DNA of 9,242 nt from UBA7374 sp965660635 (GCA_965660635.1 CBFIAS010000052.1:1-9242), one strand, 5' to 3'. Shown: positions 1 through 6,810, counted from the stretch's first letter. Notes: generated from the sequence alone by a model not told the origin. Made by a program: numbers and translations.

Positions 1-1362
1 CAAGTGGACAATGCCCGCAAGTCTCTTGGCAAGAACCCGGCCTATGCGATCGACATCATGTCGGGCATAGTCGCACGCAATCCCGGTTGCCTGGAGGCCC
101 GAAAAATTCTGCGCCAGGCGCAGAACACCGCTCACGCCGGCAAGTCCAAGGGCTTGAGCAAATTCATGACGCGCGTGACCAGCATACCCTTCGCTGTTAC
201 GGGAGACTCCAAGGTGAAAAAGGATCCGGTCAAGGCGATGGAGAGCGCGGAAGATTTGCTCAAGGCCAATCCGGAAAACGCGGCCGCCCACAAGCTGCTT
301 GGTTCAGCCGCCGAAGCACTTGAAATGCACGGCACCGCGGCGCTGGCCTACGAATCACTCTACAAGATGGAGCCGGCCAACACTGAATACGTCAAGAGCC
401 TGATGGGCGCCTACATCGATTTGGGCCGGAATGACGATGCCATCCGGGTGGGCGAGGCCGTTTACCGCAAGAACCCGACTGACGAGGAGATACAGGCCCT
501 GATCAAGAAGGCCTCCGTCCAGCAGACCATGGACAAGGGTCGCTGGGAAGAAGACAAGAGTTTCCGTGACAAGCTCAAGGATGAGGAGGAATCGCAGAAG
601 CTGGAGCAGGCCAGCCGGGCCCAGACCGGTGAAGAGGGCTTGCGCATGCTCATCGAGGAAGCGATCAAGGGTATCGAGGCCGAGCCCGGCAATATGAATT
701 TCTACCGCGATCTGGTCGGTCACTACCGCAAGCTTGGCGAGTTCGACAACGCGCTCGAATGGATCGGCAAGGCACGCGAACTGGAAGCCGGCCGGGCCGA
801 CGTCAACCTCGAGCGCCTGGAAATGGCGATCAAGCGTGACAAGATGGCAGCTGCGATCGAAGAGCAGGAAGCCATCCTTGAGAGCGATCCCGGAAATGCC
901 GCGGCGCAGGAAGCCGTGGCCACGTTGAAGCAAGAGGAACGCGCTTTCCGCCGCGGTCAGTCCGAGCAGCTTGTACAACGCTATCCCAACGAGTTCAGCT
1001 ACCGTTACGAGCTCGGTGAAATTTATTTCGAGGACGGCGAGACAGACGCTTCGATCAAGGAACTCCAGCTCGCCCTGCGCAGCCCGAAGGTCCGTGTCAA
1101 CTCCCTCGTCCTGCTGGGCAAGGCCTACAAGAAAAAGAACTTCCATGACATGGCCGCCGAACAGTTCGTCGCCGCCAAGAGCGAGATCCCCGGCGTTACC
1201 GAGCAAAAGAAGGAGGTCCTCTACGAATTGGGCGAGTGCTACGAGCAGCAGGGCGACATGGACAAGGCCATGGCTGAATACAAGAACCTCTACAGCTCCG
1301 ACATCGCCTACCGCGACGTGGCCCAGAAGATCGACGACTTCTACAGCAAGAAAAACGGCTAG
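1..1362 (+). CDS. TPR-repeat protein, 5' end cut off by the window
   Basis: The frame is open from base 1. A GTG at 4 exists, but the translation there (DNARKSLGKNPAYAIDIM) already lies inside a TPR helix, so the true start is probably upstream of the window. Numbered from that GTG, 452 residues are visible. TPR-like helix pairs with the A-x-x-L/P spacing can be read at about 74-107, 108-141, 142-165, 230-263, 331-363, 364-396 and 403-436. A highly charged, probably coiled segment (about 176-206) interrupts them. There is no catalytic motif. The visible part has no membrane segment, and whether a signal peptide exists cannot be judged. TPR proteins are protein-protein scaffolds; partners and role are unknown here. 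The style matches a TPR protein I associate with Opitutae genomes, but that is recollection. It is convergent with the toxin gene, 100 bases away. Confident of the fold, not of the function. Confidence 0.85.
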   Translation, partial: QVDNARKSLGKNPAYAIDIMSGIVARNPGCLEARKILRQAQNTAHAGKSKGLSKFMTRVTSIPFAVTGDSKVKKDPVKAMESAEDLLKANPENAAAHKLLGSAAEALEMHGTAALAYESLYKMEPANTEYVKSLMGAYIDLGRNDDAIRVGEAVYRKNPTDEEIQALIKKASVQQTMDKGRWEEDKSFRDKLKDEEESQKLEQASRAQTGEEGLRMLIEEAIKGIEAEPGNMNFYRDLVGHYRKLGEFDNALEWIGKARELEAGRADVNLERLEMAIKRDKMAAAIEEQEAILESDPGNAAAQEAVATLKQEERAFRRGQSEQLVQRYPNEFSYRYELGEIYFEDGETDASIKELQLALRSPKVRVNSLVLLGKAYKKKNFHDMAAEQFVAAKSEIPGVTEQKKEVLYELGECYEQQGDMDKAMAEYKNLYSSDIAYRDVAQKIDDFYSKKNG

Positions 1363-1434
1363 AGGGTCTTCAGGAAGTTATACCGCTATGTGGTCCCTGA
1401 CTGGGAGGCTTTTGGCAGAAGAATCAGGAATGAG

Positions 1435-1451
1435 GGGTCAGGATATGACCC
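1435..1451. terminator. Short inverted repeat between convergent genes
   Basis: GGGTCA (1435-1440) and TGACCC (1446-1451) form a 6-bp stem with a 5-base loop. It lies between the converging ends of the TPR gene (stop ending at 1362) and the toxin gene (last base 1463), where a shared terminator would be expected. No T-run follows on either strand, so this is not a canonical intrinsic terminator. Confidence 0.25.
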
Positions 1452-1462
1452 ACTCTGAGTCT

Positions 1463-1759
1463 TTACTGTCTTCTCGGCCATTTGGATGGATTTTCCGAGC
1501 TGTGGAACAATCCGAAGAAGCGGATACAGTTTGTCTCACTGGAGTATTCGAAATGGATGGAGTGTTTTCGGAACCTGTCCAGGATCACGCTCCGGGTGTT
1601 TCCATACAAGCGTGAATGAGACAGGGGCTGAGATTTTGCCGATTCAATGGCTCCATCGACCTTTTCTAGGAGTTCGGTACCGAGCCCGGCCTCTTGCTCT
1701 AGATAAAGTGCCTGTGCTTCGACATCCTCCCAGAACAGGGGGTGGTATTCGATTTGCAT
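1463..1759 (-). CDS. RelE/ParE-family toxin
   Basis: A 98-residue protein with the RelE/ParE pattern: an N-terminal strand (IEYHPLFWEDVEAQALY), two helices (about 10-45) with an LGTELLEKVDGAIESA core, then a central GNTRSVILDRFRKHSIHFEY strand and IRFFGLFHSSENPSKW at the C-terminus. Family members are either ribosome-dependent mRNA interferases (RelE) or gyrase inhibitors (ParE); the sequence does not decide between them. The ATG at 1759 begins 5 bases after the antitoxin stop (1767-1765), the usual antitoxin-first, coupled order. The length is normal for the family. The neighbouring antitoxin supports the call strongly. It would be inactive in the cell until the labile antitoxin is degraded. 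Confidence 0.85.
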   Translation of the reverse strand: MQIEYHPLFWEDVEAQALYLEQEAGLGTELLEKVDGAIESAKSQPLSHSRLYGNTRSVILDRFRKHSIHFEYSSETNCIRFFGLFHSSENPSKWPRRQ

Positions 1760-1764
1760 TTCAT

Positions 1765-1995
1765 TCAGGCTGGATTACGGAGTTGCACCTTTAGGTTTTC
1801 CATTTTGCCGCGGAACTCCTCAACGGTCATCGCCTTGACTGTATCGTTGCGCATCTCCGCAGCGCGTCTGGCGCTTTCGGCTATCGCCGCTTTTTCCGAT
1901 GGCAGGCTGGAGGCAAGCAGGGCAAGAATCTCCAAGCGGTCTTCCTCGCTCAAGGCCAGAATGTCTCGAGCCATTTGCTTTGCGGTGGAAGTCAT
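1765..1995 (-). CDS. Addiction-module antitoxin
   Basis: A 76-residue protein beginning MTSTAKQMARDILALSEEDR. The segment LSEEDRLEILALLASSLPSE followed by a charged helix and VEEFRGKMENL matches the small 'putative addiction module component' antitoxins (unstable antitoxin family) that accompany RelE/ParE toxins. Its C-terminal helix should wrap the toxin. No DNA-binding domain is evident, as is common in this family. The reading frame stays open upstream to 2244, but that stretch overlaps the end of the di-heme oxidase gene and has no recognisable protein character, so I start at the ATG at 1995; an ATG at 2010 (5 codons more) is also possible. Neither has a clear Shine-Dalgarno site. It lies 47 bases downstream of the oxidase stop on the same strand and could be read through from it. 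Confidence 0.8.
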   Translation of the reverse strand: MTSTAKQMARDILALSEEDRLEILALLASSLPSEKAAIAESARRAAEMRNDTVKAMTVEEFRGKMENLKVQLRNPA

Positions 1996-2042
1996 GACGC
2001 AAGGATGCATCGAACTGCCGAACAAGTAAAGGGTCGACTGGC

Positions 2043-4901
2043 CTAAAGCGAACGGAGGAAGGCGATGAGCGCTGCGCGCTGGCCGGATGTGAGGTTTCGG
2101 AAAGCTTCCTTGGCGGCTTCGCCTTCGCCGCCGTGCCAGAGGATGGCTTCCTCGAGGGTGCGGGCGCGCCCATCGTGCAGGTAGGCTTCTGCACCGCTGA
2201 CTCCGGCAGTGAAGCCGATGTTCCAAAGGGGTGGGGTGCGCCACTCGGAGGCGGCGGCTCCGTCCTCGCCCATGTTGTCAGCCAGGCCTGGGCCCATGTC
2301 GTGGAGGAGAAGGTCGGTGAAGGAGTGGATCGTCTGGTTGCGCAGCTCGGCCAGCGGATGATAGGAGCCGGTGGTTTGTGTGGGGGTGTGGCAATCGGTG
2401 CAGCCGATGGTGTTAAACAGGGTCTCGCCCTGCAGGGCGGTGCTGTCATCGAGATCCCGCCGGGCGCCGACGCCGAGGAGAGCGACGTATTTCGTCATTT
2501 GCTCTAACTCCGTGGGGGTAAGTTCCGGGCTGGATGCTGCAGTGTTGCCATCGAGTGTGGGGTATACATGGGTTGCCACGCCCATGTCGGAATTCAGGGC
2601 AGCGGCGATCTGGTGCTCGATAGTGGCCTGCCCGGCCTTGTGGGTGAACCGGCCGAGGCGGGTCTGTCCGGTTTGGGGGTCGGTGACCTGGCGGGCCCGT
2701 CCGGAGATGCCGTCGCCGTCGAGGTCATCCGGGTCGGCGAGTGCCAGTATGGTGGTTTCCTCTATGGCTTCGAGCAGGCCGAGGCCAATGAGGGGTTGAG
2801 CCATGCGGACGGAGTAATGGTCGGGAGCGTTGGAGGCGGGGCTGAAGGAGTAGGCCGGCTTGCGCAGGCTGTAGGCAGTGCCATCGGCGTATTGCCCGTT
2901 GATGGTTTCATAGGAGTCGATCTGCACGGCGGGCTCGGTTCCGCCTTGGATGCTTGCAGGCTGCAAGACCCTGGCAAAGGCCGGGTGGGGGGAGCCTTGG
3001 GCATCGGAACCGACACGGACGACGGCTTGCCGCAGGTCCTGGTCGAGAGCCGGCGGGGTGCTGCGCCCGTTGTTGACGTGGCAGTCCACGCAGCTGTTGT
3101 TGATGAACCTCGGGCCTAGCTTGCCGGTTTGCTGCATGAAGACCGGGTTGCCGGGTTCGGAGTGCGTGCCGTCCTGGAAGTTGGTGTGGTGCAGGCGGCG
3201 GCCCAGCATGAAGTCTTGAATGGTGTCGGGCGAGATGTTGCCGGCGGTCTGCTTAAAGCGGTGCTCCGGCTCGTTGGAGTACTGGTAGGGCAGGGTGGTC
3301 TCGCCGCCGAGCCAGGCGATCTCGGGCAACGGGTAGGAGTCGAGCCGGGGACCGACTCCTTTCCAGGGGACAATGCCTTGACCGATGATGTAGAGGAATG
3401 TCGTGCCGTAGTAGTTGTTTCGTCCGTGCATCGGGCTGGCGATGAACTGGCTGATCTCGACTTCGACCCGGTCGCCGATTTGCAGCGGCTGGTATTCCGG
3501 GATCCTTTCTGTGATAGTGGCGGTGTACTGGTTCGGAGCGACGAGGTCGGCCAGGACGTTGAAGTGGTACTCGGCCACCGTGCCGATACCGCGGAAGAAG
3601 GCGCGAAACTCCGGCTGGCTGAGCGGGGTCTGTGTCTGGTAGTTGAAGGTGATGCTGGTTCCGCCCTTGGCCACGCGGTCGATGATCTCAATGTCGATGG
3701 TTCGCTCCTCCCAATACCAGGTGAGGTAGTGGTCGTAGGCCTGGAACTGGACTTCGCGGGCGTGCCGGTCGCGGGCCCGGTCTCCCAGCCGTGTGATCAG
3801 GGCGTCGCTGGTTTCGGTCTGGACGGGGTCATTGAGACTGGTGGCCGATGAGTGGAGAGGGATGATATCGCCGAGCGGTACGGCGGGCGTGCTGCCTCCG
3901 GGGAATTCGACGCGGTAGAATTGCCTGTTGCCGCTGCGGGTGATGAAGACTTCCTTCTGGCCGCCGTCGCCGATGACCCGCGAACCGAAGTTGGACCATT
4001 CGATCAAATCGGTGGATGTTTGCGGCTGATAGGATATTCCGTCGCGGCTGGTCCAGCGGATGTAGCCGGAGTCCGAGACCTCGGGCTGGAGGTAGTTCAG
4101 GGTTTCTTCGCTTGGTGCATCACCGGAAGCCTGACTGGATAGCAGCACATCGTCGATCAGCACTTCGCCGTGTCCGCCCTCAATGGCGCCGGTCACCATG
4201 CGGAAGACGATTTCCGCAGAGGCGGCTCCGGCAGGGGCAATCAGGTTGCTTTCGGTTGTTTGCGCCCAGTCCGGGTCCCCGCCGGAGAATCCTTTGAGCC
4301 CGGTGCCGCTGAGGTATTGCCCGGATTGGCCGAGCCACTTCAGCTCGTATTGCTGGATATAGGAGGGCCCGGAGCTGACTTGCTTGGCCCAGAAGGAGAA
4401 ATCGTAGCTTTCTCCGGGAATGATACCTGCGTTTGGCGCGCTGATCCTCTGCGAGAGGCGGCTCTCGCGGGCAGCACCGCCGCTGTTTACCAGATACCCA
4501 CGCGCGCTATAGGCGCCGCTCCGCGATTCTCCGCTGTAGCGGACGGGTGGATGGCTGCCGCCTGCGCTCCAAAGCTCAAAGACGTCAACATTTCCGGCCT
4601 CAAAGCCGCCGTCTGCTGAGAGGGCCTGGGTTTGTGGTGCTGCCGGAATGGTTTCTTTCAGCCGATAGGTTCCGCGGCTGCCGGAGACTGTCCTGTATAT
4701 CGATGCGCTTGCGCCGTCGCCGGTGGAAGGCTCGCCCAGGTCGATCCATGTCCTGCCTGTGCTGTCCTGCCATTGAAGTTGATAGGAGCCGCCTGCTTGG
4801 GTGGGCCACGAAAGATCCTGCCCGAACTCCAGGGTCAGGCTTTCTGCAGGGGCATGCTGGCTGAGTAAAACCAAGCCCAAATATGATGCAAATTTATGCA
4901 A
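2043..4901 (-). CDS. Secreted di-heme c-type oxidoreductase (DHOR/DUF1111 type) with N-terminal binding modules
   Basis: Numbered from TTG 4901 this is 952 residues. Residues 1-19 look like a signal peptide (MHKFASYLGL core, APA cleavage site). Residues about 22-82 and 277-333 are related small beta modules with a W/Y pattern (QLQWQDSTGRTW; YQPQTSTDLIEW). Residues about 97-257 resemble a carbohydrate-binding jelly-roll ending in EVLIDDVLL. The C-terminal half is the catalytic region: two heme c sites, CVDCH (C604, C607, H608) and CTDCH (C834, C837, H838), a DLDGDGISG calcium-type loop (726-734), GRFTHKAGQAT and DMGPGLADNMGEDG. Family members are periplasmic di-heme peroxidase/thiol-oxidoreductase-like proteins whose substrate is mostly unknown. 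The frame allows an earlier TTG at 4937, but those 12 residues are acidic and spoil the signal peptide. The gene is divergent from the nitric oxide synthase gene. Family call is firm; substrate is unknown. Confidence 0.88.
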   Translation of the reverse strand: MHKFASYLGLVLLSQHAPAESLTLEFGQDLSWPTQAGGSYQLQWQDSTGRTWIDLGEPSTGDGASASIYRTVSGSRGTYRLKETIPAAPQTQALSADGGFEAGNVDVFELWSAGGSHPPVRYSGESRSGAYSARGYLVNSGGAARESRLSQRISAPNAGIIPGESYDFSFWAKQVSSGPSYIQQYELKWLGQSGQYLSGTGLKGFSGGDPDWAQTTESNLIAPAGAASAEIVFRMVTGAIEGGHGEVLIDDVLLSSQASGDAPSEETLNYLQPEVSDSGYIRWTSRDGISYQPQTSTDLIEWSNFGSRVIGDGGQKEVFITRSGNRQFYRVEFPGGSTPAVPLGDIIPLHSSATSLNDPVQTETSDALITRLGDRARDRHAREVQFQAYDHYLTWYWEERTIDIEIIDRVAKGGTSITFNYQTQTPLSQPEFRAFFRGIGTVAEYHFNVLADLVAPNQYTATITERIPEYQPLQIGDRVEVEISQFIASPMHGRNNYYGTTFLYIIGQGIVPWKGVGPRLDSYPLPEIAWLGGETTLPYQYSNEPEHRFKQTAGNISPDTIQDFMLGRRLHHTNFQDGTHSEPGNPVFMQQTGKLGPRFINNSCVDCHVNNGRSTPPALDQDLRQAVVRVGSDAQGSPHPAFARVLQPASIQGGTEPAVQIDSYETINGQYADGTAYSLRKPAYSFSPASNAPDHYSVRMAQPLIGLGLLEAIEETTILALADPDDLDGDGISGRARQVTDPQTGQTRLGRFTHKAGQATIEHQIAAALNSDMGVATHVYPTLDGNTAASSPELTPTELEQMTKYVALLGVGARRDLDDSTALQGETLFNTIGCTDCHTPTQTTGSYHPLAELRNQTIHSFTDLLLHDMGPGLADNMGEDGAAASEWRTPPLWNIGFTAGVSGAEAYLHDGRARTLEEAILWHGGEGEAAKEAFRNLTSGQRAALIAFLRSL

Positions 4902-4971
4902 TAAATCATAGATCGGAAAAATTTCATTGGATTGCAAGAAGAATCTGGGAATCTTTCCGGTTTACAGGATA

Positions 4972-5002
4972 TTGACTTGGTGCGTTTTCCCCGTCGGTTA
5001 TA
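4972..5002 (+). promoter_or_regulatory. Possible promoter for the nitric oxide synthase gene
   Basis: TTGACT (4972-4977) is followed 19 bases later by GTTATA (4997-5002), 32 bases before the chosen ATG at 5035. The -35 element is good, but the spacing is long and the -10 is imperfect. It lies in the 133-base gap between the two divergent genes, where promoters for both must be. I could not find a convincing minus-strand promoter for the oxidase. Confidence 0.3.
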
Positions 5003-5034
5003 GGACAGTAACCTTCAAACACTGCCACATATAC

Positions 5035-6138
5035 ATGCTAGCTGACTGCAACGATCGTGAACGAGTAGCCGAGGCAATGGCATTCCTCGATATTTGTGAT
5101 GCGGAGTTAAAGCGCGAACCGGGCCTGGCTCCGGATCGTCGCGCCGCTGCCCGGAACGGTCTTGAGTCGGCTGGCCTGTGGACCCCGGACTTCGCGGAAC
5201 TGGAGCACGGAGCGCGGGTGGCCTGGCGGAACAACGCGCGCTGTATTGGGCGCCTCTTCTGGGCCTCGCTTGCTGTGCGGGACCGCCGCGAGCTGGCCGA
5301 GCCGGATGCGATTGTGGAAGATTTGCGGGAGCATGTGCGGCTGGCCACCAACGGGGGGAAGATCCAACCGCTGGTCACGGTTTATGCTCCTTCGGACGCA
5401 GATGGCCCGCAGGTGCGGATCTGGAACCACCAGCTTTTCGGTTACGCGGGATATGGGCGGCAGGCCGACGGCAGCTACCTGGGCGATCCCAAGAACGAGG
5501 CCTTTACCAAGGAGGCCATCGCGCTCGGATGGAAGCCTCCAATGACGGATTTCGACCTCCTGCCCTGGATCCTGCAGAAGCGGGGCGGGGAACCGAAGTT
5601 GTATGCCGCGCCAGAAGACATTTGCCTGGAGGTGCCGCTGCGGCATCCGCGTCTGGGCTGGTTTGCCGATCTGGGGCTGCGCTGGTATGCAGTGCCCATA
5701 CTTTCGGACATGAACCTGCGCATCGGCGGGATCGATTTTCCCGCCGCCCCATTCAACGGCTGGTACATGGAGACCGAGATCGGCTCCCGTGACCTGGGCG
5801 ACGAGGAGCGCTACAACGTGTTGCCGCTCCTTGCGGAACGCATGGGCCTGTCCTCGGGCAATTCCGAGCCTCTCTGGAAGGATCGCGCGTTGGTTGAGTT
5901 GAACGAGGCCGTGCTGCATTCCTTTTCGGAAGACGGGGTGCGGATCGTCGACCACCACCGGGCTTCATCCGAGTTCATGCGCTTTGTCGAGAGGGAAAAG
6001 GAGTCCGGGCGGCTTGTCTCCGGCAATTGGAGCTGGCTGGTGCCGCCGATGAGCGGTTCGGCTACCAAAGTCTTCCACCGCGGCTTCAAGGACCGGAAAT
6101 TCGTGCCGGATTACCAGTTGCAGGCCCGTGCCTGGTGA
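5035..6138 (+). CDS. nos: Bacterial nitric oxide synthase, oxygenase domain only
   Basis: A 367-residue protein, the usual bacterial length, matching the whole NOS oxygenase fold. The heme-thiolate site is AWRNNARCIGRLFW with Cys70 as axial ligand and Trp64 in the stacking position. HQLFGYAGY, DFDLLPWIL and ILSDMNLRIGGIDFPAAPFN are the heme and substrate pocket segments. GWYMETEIG carries Glu248, the expected anchor of the L-arginine guanidinium. NWSWLVPPMSGSATKVFHR is the pterin and dimer region near the C-terminus. The enzyme oxidises L-arginine to citrulline and NO in two steps in the cytoplasm. No flavin reductase domain is attached, so electrons must come from a separate redox partner, not seen in this window. 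The frame extends to a TTG at 4927, but alignment with known bacterial NOS N-termini favours ATG 5035; no Shine-Dalgarno site is visible. The residue before Thr in GWYMETEIG is Glu246, where Gly, Ser or Val is usual. Confidence 0.96.
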   Translation: MLADCNDRERVAEAMAFLDICDAELKREPGLAPDRRAAARNGLESAGLWTPDFAELEHGARVAWRNNARCIGRLFWASLAVRDRRELAEPDAIVEDLREHVRLATNGGKIQPLVTVYAPSDADGPQVRIWNHQLFGYAGYGRQADGSYLGDPKNEAFTKEAIALGWKPPMTDFDLLPWILQKRGGEPKLYAAPEDICLEVPLRHPRLGWFADLGLRWYAVPILSDMNLRIGGIDFPAAPFNGWYMETEIGSRDLGDEERYNVLPLLAERMGLSSGNSEPLWKDRALVELNEAVLHSFSEDGVRIVDHHRASSEFMRFVEREKESGRLVSGNWSWLVPPMSGSATKVFHRGFKDRKFVPDYQLQARAW

Positions 6139-6207
6139 GTGTCTTCCGCTTTGGGGATCCTCAGGCTGGGTAAATGATGACATGGTTGAAGTGCCAGTGG
6201 TGTTAGA

Positions 6208-6567
6208 TTGGCAACTCCTCCCATGTTATCTTTTGGAATTCCCTTTTTAGCTCTCGGTTTTCAGGGTTTTATTCTCGAATTGGTGCACCCTGTCACCGGG
6301 TGGCAAAACGAGCAAATGGTGGAGGTAACGGGAGTTGAACGCTGCTCCAAACTTTCGCAAGGTGCTGAAAATCAAATCACTTACGTTTGTGCTCAGTGTG
6401 GATGCACACAAATAGACTCACAAAGTTCTGACGTGTTCTGTCCTAGGTCGTCTAACCTTGTGAAGAGTTGGGCTAAATTGCCTGAGCCTCTCATGGCAGC
6501 GATTGAGGTGATTGACAGCTCGAATAGCTCAAGCGTACGATCGATAATGAGTGGCCTTATCAATTAA
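6208..6567 (+). CDS. Doubtful ORF, possibly a remnant
   Basis: The frame gives 119 residues from TTG 6208, or 84 from ATG 6316. Residues 37-49 (MVEVTGVERCSKL) are simply the reverse complement of the ssrA-like 3' end, a well-known source of false ORFs in bacterial annotation. The C-terminal part has a CAQCGC cysteine cluster and then NLVKSWAKLPEPLMAAIEVI. The latter resembles a short helical tail (W-x-x-LPE-x-x-x-A-x-I) that I recall at the ends of many Planctomycetes and Verrucomicrobia proteins, including integrases; this is unverified memory. No Shine-Dalgarno site or promoter is evident. It may be a decayed C-terminal piece of an island gene rather than a working gene. Confidence 0.25.
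   Translation: MATPPMLSFGIPFLALGFQGFILELVHPVTGWQNEQMVEVTGVERCSKLSQGAENQITYVCAQCGCTQIDSQSSDVFCPRSSNLVKSWAKLPEPLMAAIEVIDSSNSSSVRSIMSGLIN
6315..6348 (-). repeat. Left ssrA-like (tmRNA 3' end) direct repeat, possible attachment site
   Basis: Read on the minus strand this is GGAGCAGCG, TTCAACT, CCCGT, TACCTCC, ACCA: T-stem, seven-base T-loop, T-stem, acceptor strand and CCA of a tmRNA gene. The T-stem is damaged (2 of 5 pairs) and no tRNA-like 5' half is present, so it is a remnant and not a gene. It shares 27 of 34 bases, in direct orientation, with 8374-8407. ssrA 3' ends are frequent integration sites of genomic islands (established knowledge). That the repeats bound an element is inferred. 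Confidence 0.55.
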
Positions 6568-6646
6568 GAATGTGTTCATCCTTCTCTTGTGCTTACCTAA
6601 AAGCTTCGGCGCTTGTTAGAGTCAAAAGTATTCATTTTGTGGGCGT

Positions 6647-6670
6647 TTATGCCTGATATATCGGGCATAA
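6647..6670. promoter_or_regulatory. Operator palindrome 1, upstream of hipB
   Basis: A 24-bp palindrome with 11 of 12 pairs, arms TTATGCC and GGCATAA around GATATATC (6655-6662). Its central 16 bases (6651-6666) share GC....TATATC..GC with two further sites exactly 72 and 144 bases downstream. It is the most symmetric of the three. It is a likely binding site of the HipB dimer, by analogy with HipB proteins that bind palindromes upstream of their own genes. Confidence 0.65.
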
Positions 6671-6722
6671 TGGTGGTTGATTGATTGAAACCTAGTATTT
6701 AGGTGTTTGAAATTCAGTTAAT

Positions 6723-6738
6723 GCATTTTATATCATGC
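6723..6738. promoter_or_regulatory. Operator palindrome 2, upstream of hipB
   Basis: GCATTTTATATCATGC matches operator 3 at 13 of 16 positions and operator 1 at 11 of 16. Six of its eight base pairs are intact; the right half-site (TATATCATGC) is identical to that of operator 3. It starts exactly 72 bases after operator 1 and 72 before operator 3. Confidence 0.5.
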
Positions 6739-6762
6739 AAAAAGGTTGATTTCGGACATCGA

Positions 6763-6790
6763 TTGTGAGATAGTTCTTTGAAGCTAATAA
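6763..6790 (+). promoter_or_regulatory. Possible hipB promoter
   Basis: TTGTGA (6763-6768) and TAATAA (6785-6790) are separated by 16 bases. The pair sits between operators 2 and 3, so a protein on operator 3 would cover the start of transcription. The -10 is good, the -35 moderate. A start near 6797 would leave a leader of only about 10 bases before the hipB ATG. Confidence 0.4.
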
Positions 6791-6794
6791 TTTT

Positions 6795-6810
6795 GCAGGA
6801 TATATCATGC
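6795..6810. promoter_or_regulatory. Operator palindrome 3, overlapping the hipB start codon
   Basis: GCAGGATATATCATGC has 7 of 8 pairs and the same GATATATC core as operator 1 (12 of 16 identical). It includes the AGGA that would serve as ribosome binding site and the hipB ATG at 6807-6809, so occupancy here would block transcription initiation or early elongation. Confidence 0.6.

Larger units (their letters stand above)
6139..6806. other. Long gene-poor region at the left edge of the island
   Basis: No well-supported gene lies in these 668 bases. Composition falls from GC-rich to AT-rich shortly after the nitric oxide synthase stop. The region holds a doubtful ORF (6208-6567), the left ssrA-like repeat (6315-6348), a small hairpin AAGC-TTCGGC-GCTT (6601-6614), and the three-operator control region of the hip operon. 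The minus strand shows no plausible gene. I see no terminator with a T-run behind the nitric oxide synthase gene. Confidence 0.5.

Noticed and set aside
355..1206. Long minus-strand open frame (283 codons) opposite the TPR gene
   Set aside because: Shadow of a GC-rich coding strand; it is low-complexity in L, G and D and opposes a protein with clear TPR periodicity.
1996..2244. Upstream extension of the antitoxin frame into the oxidase gene
   Set aside because: The extra 83 residues are Arg/Pro/His-rich, overlap the conserved C-terminus of the oxidase and have no family character.
4884..4909. Imperfect inverted repeat (ATGATGCA ... TGCA ... ATCAT) at the oxidase start
   Set aside because: Arms are unequal, it falls inside the signal-peptide codons and the region is AT-rich enough to produce it by chance.
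4927..5034. 36-residue N-terminal extension of NOS from TTG 4927
   Set aside because: It overlaps the putative promoter and does not correspond to known bacterial NOS N-termini, which align from the ATG at 5035.
5107..5958. Long minus-strand open frame opposite the nitric oxide synthase gene
   Set aside because: The plus strand encodes an unmistakable NOS with all motifs.
6596..6621. Integron attC-like site (AAGC-TTCGGC-GCTT hairpin followed by GTTAGAG)
   Set aside because: It resembles the R' core only partly, lacks the paired R'' core and bulged imperfect stem of attC sites, and no integron integrase is present.
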